The notes below the pieces were generated by a model that did no database searches, was not told where the DNA came from, and was given only the letters and a program-made list of their open reading frames with translations. A stretch of 64,000 nucleotides of DNA, taken from the NCBI GenBank assembly GCA_951804985.1, contig OX638133.1, positions 67,615,867 through 67,679,866 on the forward strand. The letters are read 5' to 3'. The DNA is from Dryomyza anilis (taxonomy: Eukaryota > Arthropoda > Insecta > Diptera > Dryomyzidae). The translations under genes and the position numbers were made by a program. Shown here one piece after another: positions 52,101 to 62,950 of this stretch (position 1 is its first letter; every line of letters starts with the position of its first letter).

Positions 52101-55100
52101 CTCGAAGAGTAATTATGTATTATACGCATAAATATTGAAAATGTTAATCATGATATCTAGCCAAGAATAAGTATTCATAATTATTTCGTTTTTGTTCATA
52201 ATATACGATTATAGTTAAAATCAATTATTATGATTAATTGAATGAAATTATCCGTAAACATACGCATGTTTTATGTATAATATATTCATAAGTTATGAGT
52301 AATTGGTGTAGGTCATAATTCATGATTAACCTATCATACATTGTGTCAAATAGCCATAGTCAAATAGCAGTAGCATGCAGATGGATGGAAAAACAAATCC
52401 AAATTATGCGGAACAAAGTAAAAATATAGCATTGGAAATTATAATAAGTGAATGCATTTATTTTAAGTATTATACAAAATTTCTGAATATAACTCATAAA
52501 TAAAATAATAGAAAAATATGTTATGAACGTCTATTCATAAATCATCAGTAAACAATTTTATGTGTGTATTAATATCAGTACTATAATCCATGTCGACACT
52601 CCGATAAGGGAACGATTATACGCCGCAATGTCTGAGTTCGGTATACCTGCGAAACTTATAAGGCTTTGCAGGATGACCCTGAGCAACACACGTTGCTCAG
52701 TGAGAATAGGAAAAGACCTCTCCGAGCCATTTCATACCGAACGAGGTTTCAGACAGGGTGACTCCCTATCGTGCGACTTTTTTAACTTATTGATGGAGAA
52801 AATAGTTCGAGCTGCCGAACTCCGTCAAAGCGGCACTATCCTCAACAAAAGTGTCATGCTGCTCGCATATGCCGACGATATTGATATCATTGGCAGGAGC
52901 ACACGAGCAGTCAGCGCAGCATTCTCCAGATTGGAGAGAGAGTCGCGTCGAATGGGTCTAGCGGTGAACGAGGACAAGACGAAGTTCCTTGTGTCAACAA
53001 GCAAAAAAGAGTCCGTGCGTCTTGGACAAAAAGCTGATTTTGACACCCACAAGTTCGACATTGTGAAGGACTTCGTCTATCTGGGATCCAGCGTAAACAG
53101 CAACAACGACGTCAGCCTGGAGATCAAACGGAGAATAACTCTTGCCAACAGGTGCTACTTTGGGCTCAGTAGGCAATTGAGAAGCAGAGCCCTCTCTCGC
53201 CGGACAAAAATAACGCTCTACAAGTCACTCATCATGCCAGTCCTACTTTATGGTGCAGAAACATGGACGCTGGCCACCACCGATGAGAGAGTACTGGGAG
53301 CGTTCGAGAGAAAGATTCTCCGTAAAATCTTTGGCCCTATCTGCTTTGCTAACGAGTATCGAATCAGGATGAACCACGAGCTGTATGAGATATTCGACGA
53401 CATTGACATAGTCAAGCGCATCAAGATCCAGCGGCTTCGCTGGCTAGGTCATGTCGAACGAATGGATGAAAACACTCCAGCCAAGAAGGTGCTTGAATCG
53501 AAACTCGAAGGTGGACAGCGTAGAAGAGGGCGTCCAAATCTGCGTTGGAAAGACCAAGTTGAGGACAACCTGGCAACGCTTGGTATTTCTAACTGGCGTC
53601 AGCGCGCGCAAAGCAGATCCGACTGGCGCGGCTTCATCTCAGCGGCCAAAACCGACCCACGGTTGTAAGGGCCATTTAAGTAAGTAAGTAAGTAACTATA
53701 ATCCATTTAGCTAGTTTTCGTAATCATGGGTATAATACCACATTTTAATATGTGAGTGTATATTGAGAATTATAGGTTACCATATAACTTATTTGATATT
53801 AAGTTTGATACATAGTAAGTACTCCTAGGATCTTATCATATCAATACTGATATTCCAAAACTAAATATATACTATATTCTCTTTAGTCCTTCCTACATTA
53901 AACTATTCCTAGCGATTGAAATCTTATTTATTTATTTATTTATTTATTTATTTTTTTAATTATACTCAAATAGAAATTATTTTGGAATCGTGATTGGGAA
54001 CTAATTTGACCTGATCATTTAGGTTTATGACCAACAACCTCGTAGTGTAATATTCTACTAAGAACAGGAAATAATGGGAAATATATTCGTATTTATTGTA
54101 TTATTAATTCAGGTATTTCGAGTCATGTATATGCAATAATAAAATTAATATTTTTTAAATCACAATGTGATTGATGTTTATACGCAAATGTTTTGTTGGT
54201 TCATTTCGTGTAGTGTCTTATTTAATTTTTATATTTTTGCAAATTGTTTTCATTTCTACAGAGAAGTACATATTTTTAATCAAATATTGTTTTTACGTCT
54301 TTTTGAAATCTCAATTGACACATGTTATGTTTCTGTTGGTTTTTTTTCATTATTTGTACATTTAATAAAGAATTTTCGTTCATTGAACTCAATTTAAATA
54401 ATTTGTAATAAGTATTTGTTTAGCAAAAAAAAAAAAATAATGCAATATTTGACTACCGTCTCCAGACAAAATGTCTGATCTTATTTAGGAATATTTCCGG
54501 CAAACAGACAGATAAATGGAATATTTTGGGAAGTGTATAGCGGGTTGTAAAATGTTGTGGAATTTTAATGGCAGATTCAGGCATACTTTGAGAACGGGCA
54601 GAAAACAGACAGCTTGTGTTGCAAAATTCGGCTTTGTGTGTTTAAAATATATCGAAAAAATATTTCTAATCTTCCTCGACCCTTTCAGAAATTTTGTCTG
54701 AGGCTCGGGACAAAATTTCTGGTGTTTTTCAGGAATATTTAGGTCATATTTCCGGCAAACACACCGATAAATGAAATATTTTGGGAAATGTATAGCAGGT
54801 TGAAAAATATTGTGGACTATTAAAGGCAGATTCACGACATACAAAGTATGTTTGTATTGGAATTACTTACCAATACTATAAAAATATTTTTATGAAATGT
54901 AAGTACAAATTTCAAATGAAATCGATTAGTTTTATTTAATACTAGCTGGACCCGTGCACAGCTGCGCCCGTGCTAAGTTTTTGTAATGCAAAAATATATC
55001 GTTTATAAAGTATTGATACATTTACGCCTCTTTTTCCCTATTTAGTGCAAGCCTCGTCACTATTTTTCCCGCCCACATTCTATTTTACTATTAAACATTT

Positions 55101-58100
55101 TAATATTATATTTCGTTTCGATTTGTTCGACTCTGTTCTTAGTAAGTCAGAAGTTACCATTTTTAGTTATATGGGAAGTACCACGCCATTGTCCCATTCC
55201 GTCCACATTCTAAGTGACTATTACAATGTTTAATATATTCTTTTATTTCGATTTTTATAACTCTGCTCTTAGTAAGTAAAGAGTTATAGAAATTTTAAAG
55301 TTTTGGTTATATGAGAGATGCTACGCCCGTTGTGCAATCCCGCCCATATTCTACGTGAAGATTGGAGTTTTAAATATGAACATTTGTTTTCATTATTATA
55401 ACTCAACTCTTAACATGTCAGGAGTTATAATAATTTTAAAGTTTTGGTTATATGGGAGGTGCCACGCCCTTTAATCCAATCCCGCTCACATTCTACGATT
55501 GGAGTTTGTAATATAAACCTTAGTTTCGATTTATATAACTCTAATCTTAGTAAGTCAAAAGTTACAACATTTTTATAGTTTTAGTCATATGGAAGGGACA
55601 CGCCCTTTTGTCCAATTCCGCCCACATTTGTAAAAAGGTAAAGAACTTCAATATACCTCACTGAGCCAAATTTCATAACTGTGCTTATCTTAATTACACC
55701 GATATTTTGGATTAAATGTTCAATTTTGCCACCTAAGGTACACAAATGGGACCTTAGGAGGCGAATTTCAAAAAATCCCTTTGTAGTGCACACATGAACA
55801 TCCTGCCCAAATTTCATAGTCCTAGGGTCAAATTTAGATATTTTCGATTTTCCGGCTTTTCCTTTGGGTTTTTCCGACTTTTCTTTTTTCCTAAACCACT
55901 CTTGCATTGACACGGACAAAATACAAAAGGAATTAGGCAAATCCGTCTGTTCGTTCTCTCGTGATGCTCTGGCACACACATGACATTTCATTTTTATATA
56001 TTTCGAATATTTTCAAAGCATTTTTTGTATATGTTTAATTGTCAAAAAAGTTACACTTATTTTTATTAATGGAATACTGTTTTTATTACGATTAAACTAA
56101 TTTGTTTGGACCCTAACAAGGCTATAGAAAATACTTTGGGAACAGAAAACAGATAGCTTGTGATACAAACTCCAGCATTGTCTGTTTAAAATATGTTGCA
56201 AAAATGCTTCTAAACTGCCTCGATTCTTCAAAAAATGTTGGCTGAGTGTATGTTTTCCTAAAATCAAGTTAATTAAATCCCATTCAAATAAAAACTCGTT
56301 TTATTAATATTAATAACCATTTTTGTAAATTTTAATTTAGAGTCACGTCCAGTTAAGTTAAAATACGATATCGTCGTTGTAGAACGAAAAGTCACCAAAT
56401 ACGTTTTCAAAATGCCAGATATTCGTTTCAAAAAAATCTGTATTTATTCGTTAATTTTGAATCGATAATTTTTTCACAACATGATAAGAAAATGTAAAGT
56501 TATTAACTGATATTTCAACTTTAAAATGCGTTTTTATAATATTAATCAACAAACTCGAAATTTAAGTTTTCCATAAAAATGTATTTGGTGACTTATCGTT
56601 CTACAACGACGATATGTAGTAAATGTTTAAATCTGTAAATTGTTAAATCTAACAGATTTCTCAATGTGTTATAGTAATGTTTAAAAAATGTGCAAATAGA
56701 AAGCACATATTTTAAAACGACACGTAATAGCAGTAAACATTAAGTAGTCATAATTCAAGTAAAATATTTAGTTTTATTATCAGAAAACCTAGTACATGCG
56801 ATCATTATTTATCTATGTAAAAAGTTTGACTCAGTCCACAAAAATATAATACAACGGCACGAAAATAATAAATGTAACAAAACAGCTGAAAATCTGTTTA
56901 AGTCTATTCTGTAGAATTTTGGTACGTAGCTGATTTGTTCACGCTGTTACTCCTATGATTTAAGACTACATCCTATAGTCTAGTGAATGAATCAAGACAC
57001 TTGAGTAAATATATAAACAAAAACCTAATATATCTTGGTCATGATTCACACATTTCACTACGTCTTAGAAAAAAAAAGTTAATAAATAAAGAAAGATGAA
57101 AACAATGGTTACAAAATTTATTAAATTTAGAAAGGAAATTTGCTGAAGTCTGATGGATGTGTAGTGTGTGAACTCTGGCGGTTTTTATCTACGTACGAAA
57201 AGTTTTTCGAAGATGGCCGTGAATTGCCTATGGCCACGAGTACCAGAGGTCGTCGTACTGATTTAAACGCCTGCAAAAAATATCTTATGAAACTCTCACC
57301 GAATGTGCTTGACTGCTATAGGAAACATTCGAAATTACACGTAAAGAAAAATGATTAATTATAAAAAAATATCAGTGGACATGCCATACATCATTTTTAT
57401 ATAACTTTAGAGCGTTGATTTGAAATGCATACTCTGTTTTTTCCTATTAACATTTTTTATTCGAAAATTACAATAAAAGTTTTAAGCCCTTTTCAATCAC
57501 ATTATCGAATAAATAAAATACACTTCTTTACAAAACTAGCTTTCCAAATATTTTAAACACAAATATTCTTTTAATTGTCAATACTAATTTATATATTTTA
57601 ATTAACGCGAATAATCCAATAAGTTTCTAAGATATTTGGATTTAAACTAAGAAAATTTTATTCTTTTTTAGATTATTTTAAAATTAATCTTAAGCATTTA
57701 AAATCTAATGATAATAAACAAAATCCATTATGGTTATCAAGAATATAGTCTAAACTAACAATAAAAGTTACTTGCATTTTTCCATCTATTCTATATAAAA
57801 AAATTATATATTTGCAGCAATAATCTTAAGATAAACATATTTTGAACATCATTATGTTAGTTTATCAAATCTTTCTCTTTCTGGATTTTGCGAACACGAT
57901 TCAAACACGATTAATAGATAGCATTATTTAAGGTTTCATGAAATTTTAACATTCAAAAATCATCATGGAATTTTTAATATTTTGACACAACCATTAAAAA
58001 TTCCAATCATAAAATTCAATCATTTCATAATCATATTATTTCTCTGCGTGTACACTTGCGAATGGAATCGTATCCGCATTTTTATTTGGTTGGAATTTCG

Positions 58101-60641
58101 TAGAACAACTACGACGTATAGAATAAATTGCGTGTCTGTTATGTAGAATAATATTCTGCTCAATGTAGGTACTTTATTTGTTAAGGTGTTTTCATTGTGA
58201 TGACGACTGTCTTTATGCCTTACTTTTTATACTGGCAATTATGTAAATTTCAGTTCGTTGACTACTCTTCAACCCAATCAATAATGATATTTTGTTAACC
58301 TTGTTTACGTGCTTTCCTCGCACTTTTTTGAATTTAAAATTTGTTTTTTTAACTTTATAGGGGCAACTTAAAAACACGTAAATTTAATTACGTGATGATT
58401 GTTAGAATTGAAATGTATGCTAAAGAGAAATTAAATAATTGACCATAGTTATATTTTTTGAAATAACATACAGTGCAACGAACCTTCTTAAATCAAAACG
58501 AAAAATAAATTAATTAAAATAAAAATAATAAAGTTTGCTAAACTCATTTGGATTTTAAATTAAATGTATTTCTAGCATGTGCAGCGTTGCCACCTGTTAC
58601 ACGTGCAGTTCATATACTCAGCTGACTCTGTCTGACGCCGCGCAACTACCGACCGGTATCGCATTTAATTGTGTCAAGTGCACCAATGCTAAAATGTTGC
58701 GGAACAACAAAAAGCAGACGGAGTGAGAAATTAAAGCGCCACATATGGTTTCGAATTATTTTCTAACTAAACCAGTACCGGCCAGCAGTACTCACTCAGC
58801 TGTTTGCAATAAACAGTAAATGAAACTTTGTATATAAAAATATAGACTCTTTATTTAACACTAAATCGTACAAATTTAATAATTTTGAATAAACTACACT
58901 CAAAAGTAAATGTCCCATTGAATACGTAATGGGACAACCATTGGTTTTACAAGTATTAATCGTTTTTTTTCATATAAATTCAAAAGAATTCTAAATGAAT
59001 TTGATATTATTTGACACATTCAGTAACATAAATTTAAAAATTTCCATATTATTGAATATAACGGTATAAATATTATTGTTTTAATGTTTTTTCTCTTATA
59101 ATAATAAACGAAAATTGTAATCTAAAGCCTACTTTTATTTAAACTTTAAGTAATAAAAGAAAAAATGAGTACAAATTAAAAAGCAGAACTCAAGAATTAT
59201 ATAGAAATTACATTTAAAAAAATATAAAATTTTTTATTATATATTTAAATCGACATTCATAAAATTAAAAAATAATACAATTTGCTATCGCTTTATTTAT
59301 CATAAACGTGACATAAATCCGGGTAAAGATAATTGAATCGTTGATAGATAATATCCGTTTTATATGATATATTGTCAAAATATCAACTAAATTTATACGA
59401 ATTTTTTATTAAGAAAATAATTAAAAATATATAACAAGGTCACTCATACATTCATGAAATAATTAAAATTATAATTAATGAAATACCAATTTCTATGCGA
59501 TGTGCAAATAAATCAAATATTCACTAAAAATAGTGAATACTAAACTATAAACAGTTTCAAAAGAAAACTTTACGTGGGTGTCTGAAAATGTCAACAGAAA
59601 TATATCAGACAGATATACAGGGCCCAACAAATATACACCCACACTTGTAGGTATTTTACCATGCAATTAAAATTATAATAATTTTTCTAATAAAAGCTTT
59701 TACCCGTGACCGTGTTTCCACCGCCCGATCGAATCACTAAACATGACACATGTTTTTTTTTTACAATGTTTCGCATTAAATCTAAGAGACAATTAAAATA
59801 GATTAAACAAGTACCTACTACACTAACGATGTTCTAGTGACTACTCTGTAAGGTACCCCGATTCCCGCCACTGACTGTGTTCAGCGTCGTTTTGCAGCTG
59901 ATTGCATAGAGAGAATCATCATCAGTTCGTCTAGCATTTTTAGTAAATTGCTAAATTGGCGTACTTCCTTTTATTTGTATTTGTCATGAATTATGTATAT
60001 ATTTTAATTAATTTTTTTCGTTTTGATTTTTTTTTTCATTTGTAAATATAAAATGTATTTGACATGATTGTGGCAAAAAATAAATATAACTGGAGTGAAA
60101 GTATGATTAAATAATAATTACATATTATCTAAAATGTTCATACCCAGTTATGATTAAATCATTTTATGTATAAAATGTAAATTGAAATAATTATACAAAT
60201 AAATCAAGATTTATCAGGGAAAAAGCATCATGAAAACATTAACTATGATTCTAAACTACGATTCTAGCAAAAAAGCCTTATTATGAACTTACTTGGCAAG
60301 CTGTTTCAATGAAGTTTCATATTCGATATGAAAGTTAGATGTTTACCACAATCATAAACACATAATACTCTTTGATTTGATACTAGCAACTATGCCTTTC
60401 TCAGTATTTAATGCAGTATCTAATGCTGATTTTCTAAATTAAAAATGCTTCAGTTTCTGCAGTACAGATGCTAGTATAATCAAGATTTTAAAATGATATA
60501 ATCGGGTAGTTTAGTTCTCTAGAAACTCCGCAAATGTATCTTAAAATAAAACATTATTCAACCAAATTGTCGGGGCTTACCTTTTGGTTTAGCGAGGTCC
60601 TTATCTTCACTGCCGAAAATATGTTCCTTGGAAGCTGACAT
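37109..60641 (-). CDS. Picot: Picot-type SLC17 phosphate/anion transporter, complete
   Basis: Seven coding exons: 60641-60581, 39244-39066, 38669-38580, 38519-38046, 37983-37701, 37639-37398 and 37336-37109; 1557 nt, 518 aa. It belongs to the SLC17 branch of the major facilitator superfamily, putative Na-dependent inorganic phosphate cotransporters in the plasma membrane. About 12 membrane spans are evident; TM1 is FVTFMLFLGMANAYV. The first outer loop is acidic with an NHT glycosylation site (residue 56). Conserved family motifs include RFIQGLGEGPIVPCTHALLA, WIPPNERSRMGAAVYAG and GLNGGIYSGFKINHLDLTPR. The C-terminus is hydrophilic (SLTNGNMAAMAAITNVTETGH). Intron 1 is 21.3 kb and full of mobile DNA, including an RT fragment; other introns are 60-400 bp. 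It closely resembles Drosophila Picot. An alternative first exon is listed separately. Confidence 0.92.
38740..39020. repeat. AT-rich element in Picot intron 2
   Basis: The motif AAATTAAATACATTT is present at both ends (about 38765 and 38990). GTAGTA/TACTAC motifs recur between them, suggesting a small decayed MITE in an otherwise compact intron. Confidence 0.4.
39245..42359. other. Picot intron 1, proximal part
   Basis: No gene is supported. It contains direct repeats of AATGTGAAATTNAAA near 40255-40290 and a palindromic region at 41920-42190 (CTGGACAGACTTT...AAAGTCTGTCCAG, and AACCCAG...CTGGGTT arms), probably decayed MITEs. Confidence 0.5.
42366..42471 (-). CDS. Picot: Alternative first coding exon of Picot
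   Basis: ATG at 42471-42469 opens a 35-codon frame (MPFQRNPGSTRQRNGHVLVW...) ending in a consensus donor A|GTATGT at 42366/42365. It leaves one base, exactly as exon 60641-60581 does, so it joins in frame to exon 39244 (giving ...KPQRCCPTRYF). The resulting isoform would be 533 aa with a different cytoplasmic N-terminus. The exon and the ~600 bp upstream are clearly less AT-rich than the rest of the intron, consistent with a second promoter. It is inferred from sequence only. Confidence 0.7.
42480..43100 (-). promoter_or_regulatory. Candidate second Picot promoter/5'UTR
   Basis: Relatively GC-rich islands at 42620-42850 and 42950-43090 sit directly upstream (minus strand) of the alternative first exon. 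No TATA box is obvious. The function is inferred from position and composition. Confidence 0.35.
43101..45819. other. Picot intron 1, no gene
   Basis: AT-rich. GTTTGCTA/TTTGCTGCAA motifs near 44410-44580 echo those near 1-130 and 4340-4520. No coding region was recognised. Confidence 0.45.
45820..49804. mobile_element. 4-kb unit bounded by long inverted repeats
   Basis: The left arm 45820-46060 and right arm 49494-49804 are reverse complements: GTGAAATACCACAAGTGTTG, AGAGTAGCCCTGAG, GGTGTCGTATTTTGT, GCCGTACTGTCGTATTCATA and ATGAAACTGTGAATACGCTA are shared. The right arm has an extra ~75 nt in its middle. The interior is AT-rich without a recognisable transposase, and includes a GGTCGACA-type array near the right arm. 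It could be one long-TIR element or two MITE copies in opposite orientation. No target duplication was seen. Confidence 0.65.
49328..49470 (+). repeat. Short tandem array of GGTCGACAATACATTT-like units
   Basis: About nine imperfect ~17-nt units follow the pattern TTGGTCGACANNNNNNT. The array lies immediately inside the right inverted arm of the 45820-49804 unit. Confidence 0.75.
49838..50562. mobile_element. TTCGTA/TACGAA MITE-like element, second copy
   Basis: It has the same motif-dense content as 12537-13366. The right end (reverse) reads ACACTCAAAGAAAATCTGC, matching the CAGTGAAAATAAAATCTGC end of the first copy. The left end is unclear. Confidence 0.55.
50648..50912 (+). mobile_element. 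MITE with TCGTCGT...CACCAAATACATTTTC ends, copy 1
   Basis: TCGTCGTATAACGAAAAATC then ACCAAATACATTTTC at the left is mirrored by GAAAATGTATTTGGTGAC and TTCTATAACGACGA at the right. It is about 265 bp and in the same orientation as the copy at 56353. Confidence 0.7.
50913..52579. other. Picot intron 1, no gene
   Basis: AT-rich and non-coding. It has repeated short ATTCATAA/TTATGAAT motifs at 52080-52560 and no recognisable element boundaries. Confidence 0.4.
52592..53668 (+). pseudogene. Reverse transcriptase C-terminal half (non-LTR), truncated
   Basis: The open frame encodes RT palm motifs: FRQGDSLSCDFFNLLMEKI, the catalytic LLAYADDIDII, and VNEDKTKFLVST. The C-terminal domain typical of insect endonuclease-RT elements follows (VLLYGAETWTL, FERKILRKIFGP, RLRWLGHVERM, RRRGRPNLRWKDQVEDNL). 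The endonuclease and the first RT motifs are missing. The apparent start Met at 52562 and the first ~10 residues come from host flank and the target duplication, so this is not an independent gene. Confidence 0.9.
52592..53694 (+). mobile_element. 5'-truncated non-LTR retrotransposon with 12-bp target duplication
   Basis: ACTATAATCCAT is duplicated exactly at 52580-52591 and 53695-53706. The insert ends in a (TAAG)n tail, typical of RTE/Jockey-type elements, rather than poly(A). About 1.1 kb of the 3' part remains. The intact frame and perfect duplication point to a recent insertion. It lies antisense to Picot in intron 1. Confidence 0.92.
53707..54482. other. Picot intron 1 with (TTTA)n microsatellite
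   Basis: A TTTA run at about 53930-53955 and AT-rich unique sequence. No gene. Confidence 0.45.
54483..56250. repeat. Repeat unit (A-B-A'-B') interrupted by Helitron H5
   Basis: Block A (ATATTTCCGGCAAACAGAC, 54490-54585) and block B (GGGCAGAAAACAGACAGCTT, 54590-54690) are followed by A' (ATATTTCCGGCAAACACACC, 54745-54842). B' (GAACAGAAAACAGATAGCTT) reappears only at about 56138-56245, so ~1.3 kb including H5 was inserted into the second unit. Confidence 0.6.
54942..55990 (-). mobile_element. Helitron-like element H5 (reverse) with ~165-bp tandem repeats
   Basis: On the minus strand it ends GTGCACGGGTCCAGCTAG|T at 54942. About four tandem units of ~120-165 bp follow, each with a GGGCGTGGCACCTCCCATAT-like block (for example at 55188, 55330, 55465 and 55600). 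This block also occurs once in H2-H4. The 5' end was not identified. Confidence 0.6.
56353..56614 (+). mobile_element. MITE with TCGTCGT...CACCAAATACGTTTTC ends, copy 2
   Basis: The left TCGTCGTTGTAGAACGAAAA and the right TTATCGTTCTACAACGACGA are inverted. The internal sequence GATATTCGTTTCAAAAAAAT parallels the copy at 50648. Confidence 0.75.
57900..58052. repeat. Fragment related to the CACGCAGAGAAA element
   Basis: Reverse reading begins GTACACGCAGAGAAATAATA and continues with TGATTATGA/ATGGTTGTG motifs like the left end of 34985-36084. The inner boundary is unclear. Confidence 0.5.
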
Positions 60642-61070
60642 CTTGTGTTGGGTATTCAATGACTTAATACTGGATAAAAATTCGGAGGTATTTAGTTTCT
60701 GTCAGAAACTGAGTGTTGCTGTTTTGGTGTAGTTTGTTGTTGCAATTGATAGCAAATTTAAGCCACGTTTCTGCTGGTTTCAAACCATTTTCGAATGAAT
60801 AATTTAAGAGTCTGTTTTGTTTTTTTCGATTGTTTTGTTTTATTTTGTTATTGTGGTTACTTCTATTATACGCAGTATTTTTTTTTAATTCGCCGGCACA
60901 GAGTTCTGTGCTTGAGTTTGCGCGGCTAAAAACGTTCTAATGGCATCAGCGAGGAGCGGCAAGCGTTTAAATAAAGTTTTGACAGACTTTGGAGAGCTTT
61001 GTGTTCGGCAGAATCACGTCCGGATGTTTGTTATTCTCACACTGTCTGTTGATTAATCTGGAATGGAGAA
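60642..61070 (-). promoter_or_regulatory. Picot 5'UTR/promoter region upstream of distal first exon
   Basis: Directly upstream of the ATG at 60641 the sequence is less AT-rich, especially at 60890-61060. No TATA box or clear initiator could be assigned. A non-coding leader exon is possible. Confidence 0.35.
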
Positions 61071-61667
61071 AGAAGACAGACTTAATAAAAATGGATATAA
61101 TTTCAAGAGATTCAAGTCAAGTCAGACTGAGACCGACTTGACTTCATTGTTTGCCAATAAAAAAAGCTGTCGTCACGAATAATGTGTCTTCCGAGCGAAG
61201 AATTTCTATATAGAATTACTATATTAATCTGAATCCTTGTATAATAATAAAAATGTAAGTGGAAAGTTTTTATAACAGCATGAGTTCCAAAAAAGTAACT
61301 ACGATATGATTATAAAAAAGAACGATAGATTAGGCACTGTTGTTTAGCTTTAGAATATAATTAAGTTTTAAAGTTTAACAACACACTGAAAAATATAATT
61401 GAGGAATTATAACGCACTGAGTAAACAACGATGGTTTCATTTCAGCAGCATCATTTTTTCAATTATTGTCTATTATATATCATCAATAAGAAGCACAGCC
61501 TATCTTCAAAATCATACCAGAATTATAGCCTACGTGAAATTTAAATTAATCGGTCCTAGTTCTGCACTTTTATACGAAATGTTGCCCATACAAACCTTTA
61601 AACCCACTGTTCTTCGGATTCTGCTGAAAATTCACCAAAAAACAGCTGAGTGATAGATTTAAAGGTC

Positions 61668-62397
61668 AGTACCCAAGTAACCACTTTGTGCGACTTAAGT
61701 GGTAGCCACACATTTGCCATTAAAATGTTAAAATGTTTGTTCTATATCATGCGAAAAATATTTTTTGCCAGTCAGAAAGCCCCGGGACGAGGCTTAGCTG
61801 CCAAAAATGTTGATCCATTAAATTGTCGGTTTACTTTATTGGAACTTGAACTGTAATTTTAAATGTGGAACTTGTGTGGATTAAAAATAAAAATAATAAA
61901 GATTCTACGCAGTGCCCTTAACCTGAATGTTTGTCGTGTAATAAAACTGCACATAATGTCAAAAATATGCTATTGAATAATAATAACATAGGTCTTTACG
62001 AACAGACTTTTCGGAAAACTGCAACTCAAATTTAACAAACGGTTCAAGTTTTCGGGTTAAAGCTTATATTCTACCCTCTCTAATTTTAAAGCGCACCTAA
62101 AAAAAAAGCAATTTGTGAAATTTTTTTTTGGACATGTATGACTTATATATCACAGAATGTATGACTTATATATCACAGCATTGTGACATATTATTACATT
62201 GTCCCAGACATGTTCTTAGCCACCGCTTTGGAACTAAATTTATATTCCATTATCAGCATTATGACATATTATTACGTATGTTCCATACATGTTCTTAGCC
62301 ACTGCTTTGCAACACTGATTTTAGAGGTAACATAAAAGCTACACATTTGCCACAAGAATTTATTATTCAATTGTCGAGCCGTAGCTACTTGGGTATG
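61668..62397. mobile_element. MITE-like element with TACCCAAGTA ends and internal tandem duplication
   Basis: TACCCAAGTAACC at the left and GTAGCTACTTGGGTA at the right are inverted; ACACATTTGCCA blocks follow inside. Inside, TGTATGACTTATATATCACA and a longer ~95-bp block with ACATGTTCTTAGCCAC are each duplicated in tandem (62140-62310). Confidence 0.55.
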
Positions 62398-62529
62398 AGA
62401 TGTTCATTCACCACTTCCTGGGACAACATCGTATCAGAGTTACTGGTTGGTTTCAGCACTGTCCAGCACCGATTTATATAATATCCCCGTAGGAATGTTT
62501 TTAAATATTTAGATATATTGTTTTTAGAT

Positions 62530-62950
62530 ACAAAATTAAATTTTTTATAGTCACTATCACTCAAGAATTTCCTTTTATTTGATTACCCATATGTACAAAA
62601 GGGAAAGTGTACCGAATTCCGATTTTTTTTATGGAAACCACAAGTCGTTTAGTGGGAAGACATTATTTTTATATATTTGAGCATAAAGTCAATAAAGCAC
62701 GTATAAAGTAAAATTCACAATGGTCATAAGTGGTCGGGTTCACATGACACAGCGGACCAACGATGTCCATTTTCTTACTCAGACATAGTTGGTATATAAG
62801 TAATGTAAATTTGGAGATTTATTGATCTTGTTCTTCTGGTTTCTTAGTAATCGTGATTTCAACAGACAGACATCGCTAAATCGACTCATGCTGATCAGGA
62901 ATATATATTATTTTGTAGACTGGATATGCTTCGTTCTGGGTATAAAAAAT
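62530..62950 (+). mobile_element. mini-me-like element, diverged copy
   Basis: It shares AAGAATTTCC, GATTACCCATAT, GTGTACCGAATTCCGATTTT, the short ACAGACAGACATCGCTAAAT block, CTGATCAGGAATATATAT and a TATAAAAA end with the copies at 1661 and 16375, with many differences. Confidence 0.6.

Larger units (their letters stand above)
56251..60580. other. Picot intron 1, distal part
   Basis: It contains the MITE at 56353 and a CACGCAGAGAAA-type element end at 57900-58052. A less AT-rich island at 58570-58740 could be another Picot promoter or leader but has no phase-matching exon that I trust. Apart from these, only AT-rich sequence. Confidence 0.45.

Noticed and set aside
52562..52591. ATG at 52562 as the start of a reverse-transcriptase gene
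   Set aside because: These bases belong to host flank and the 12-bp target duplication; the element is 5'-truncated.
57140..57358. 72-codon plus-strand frame (ELWRFLSTYEKFFEDGRELP)
   Set aside because: Single short frame with no known domain, no supporting splice sites or neighbours; not enough to call a gene.
58570..58740. Third Picot first exon (ATG TGG CGC..., minus strand)
   Set aside because: Only a weak donor gives the right phase and the peptide is not convincing; kept only as a possible promoter island.
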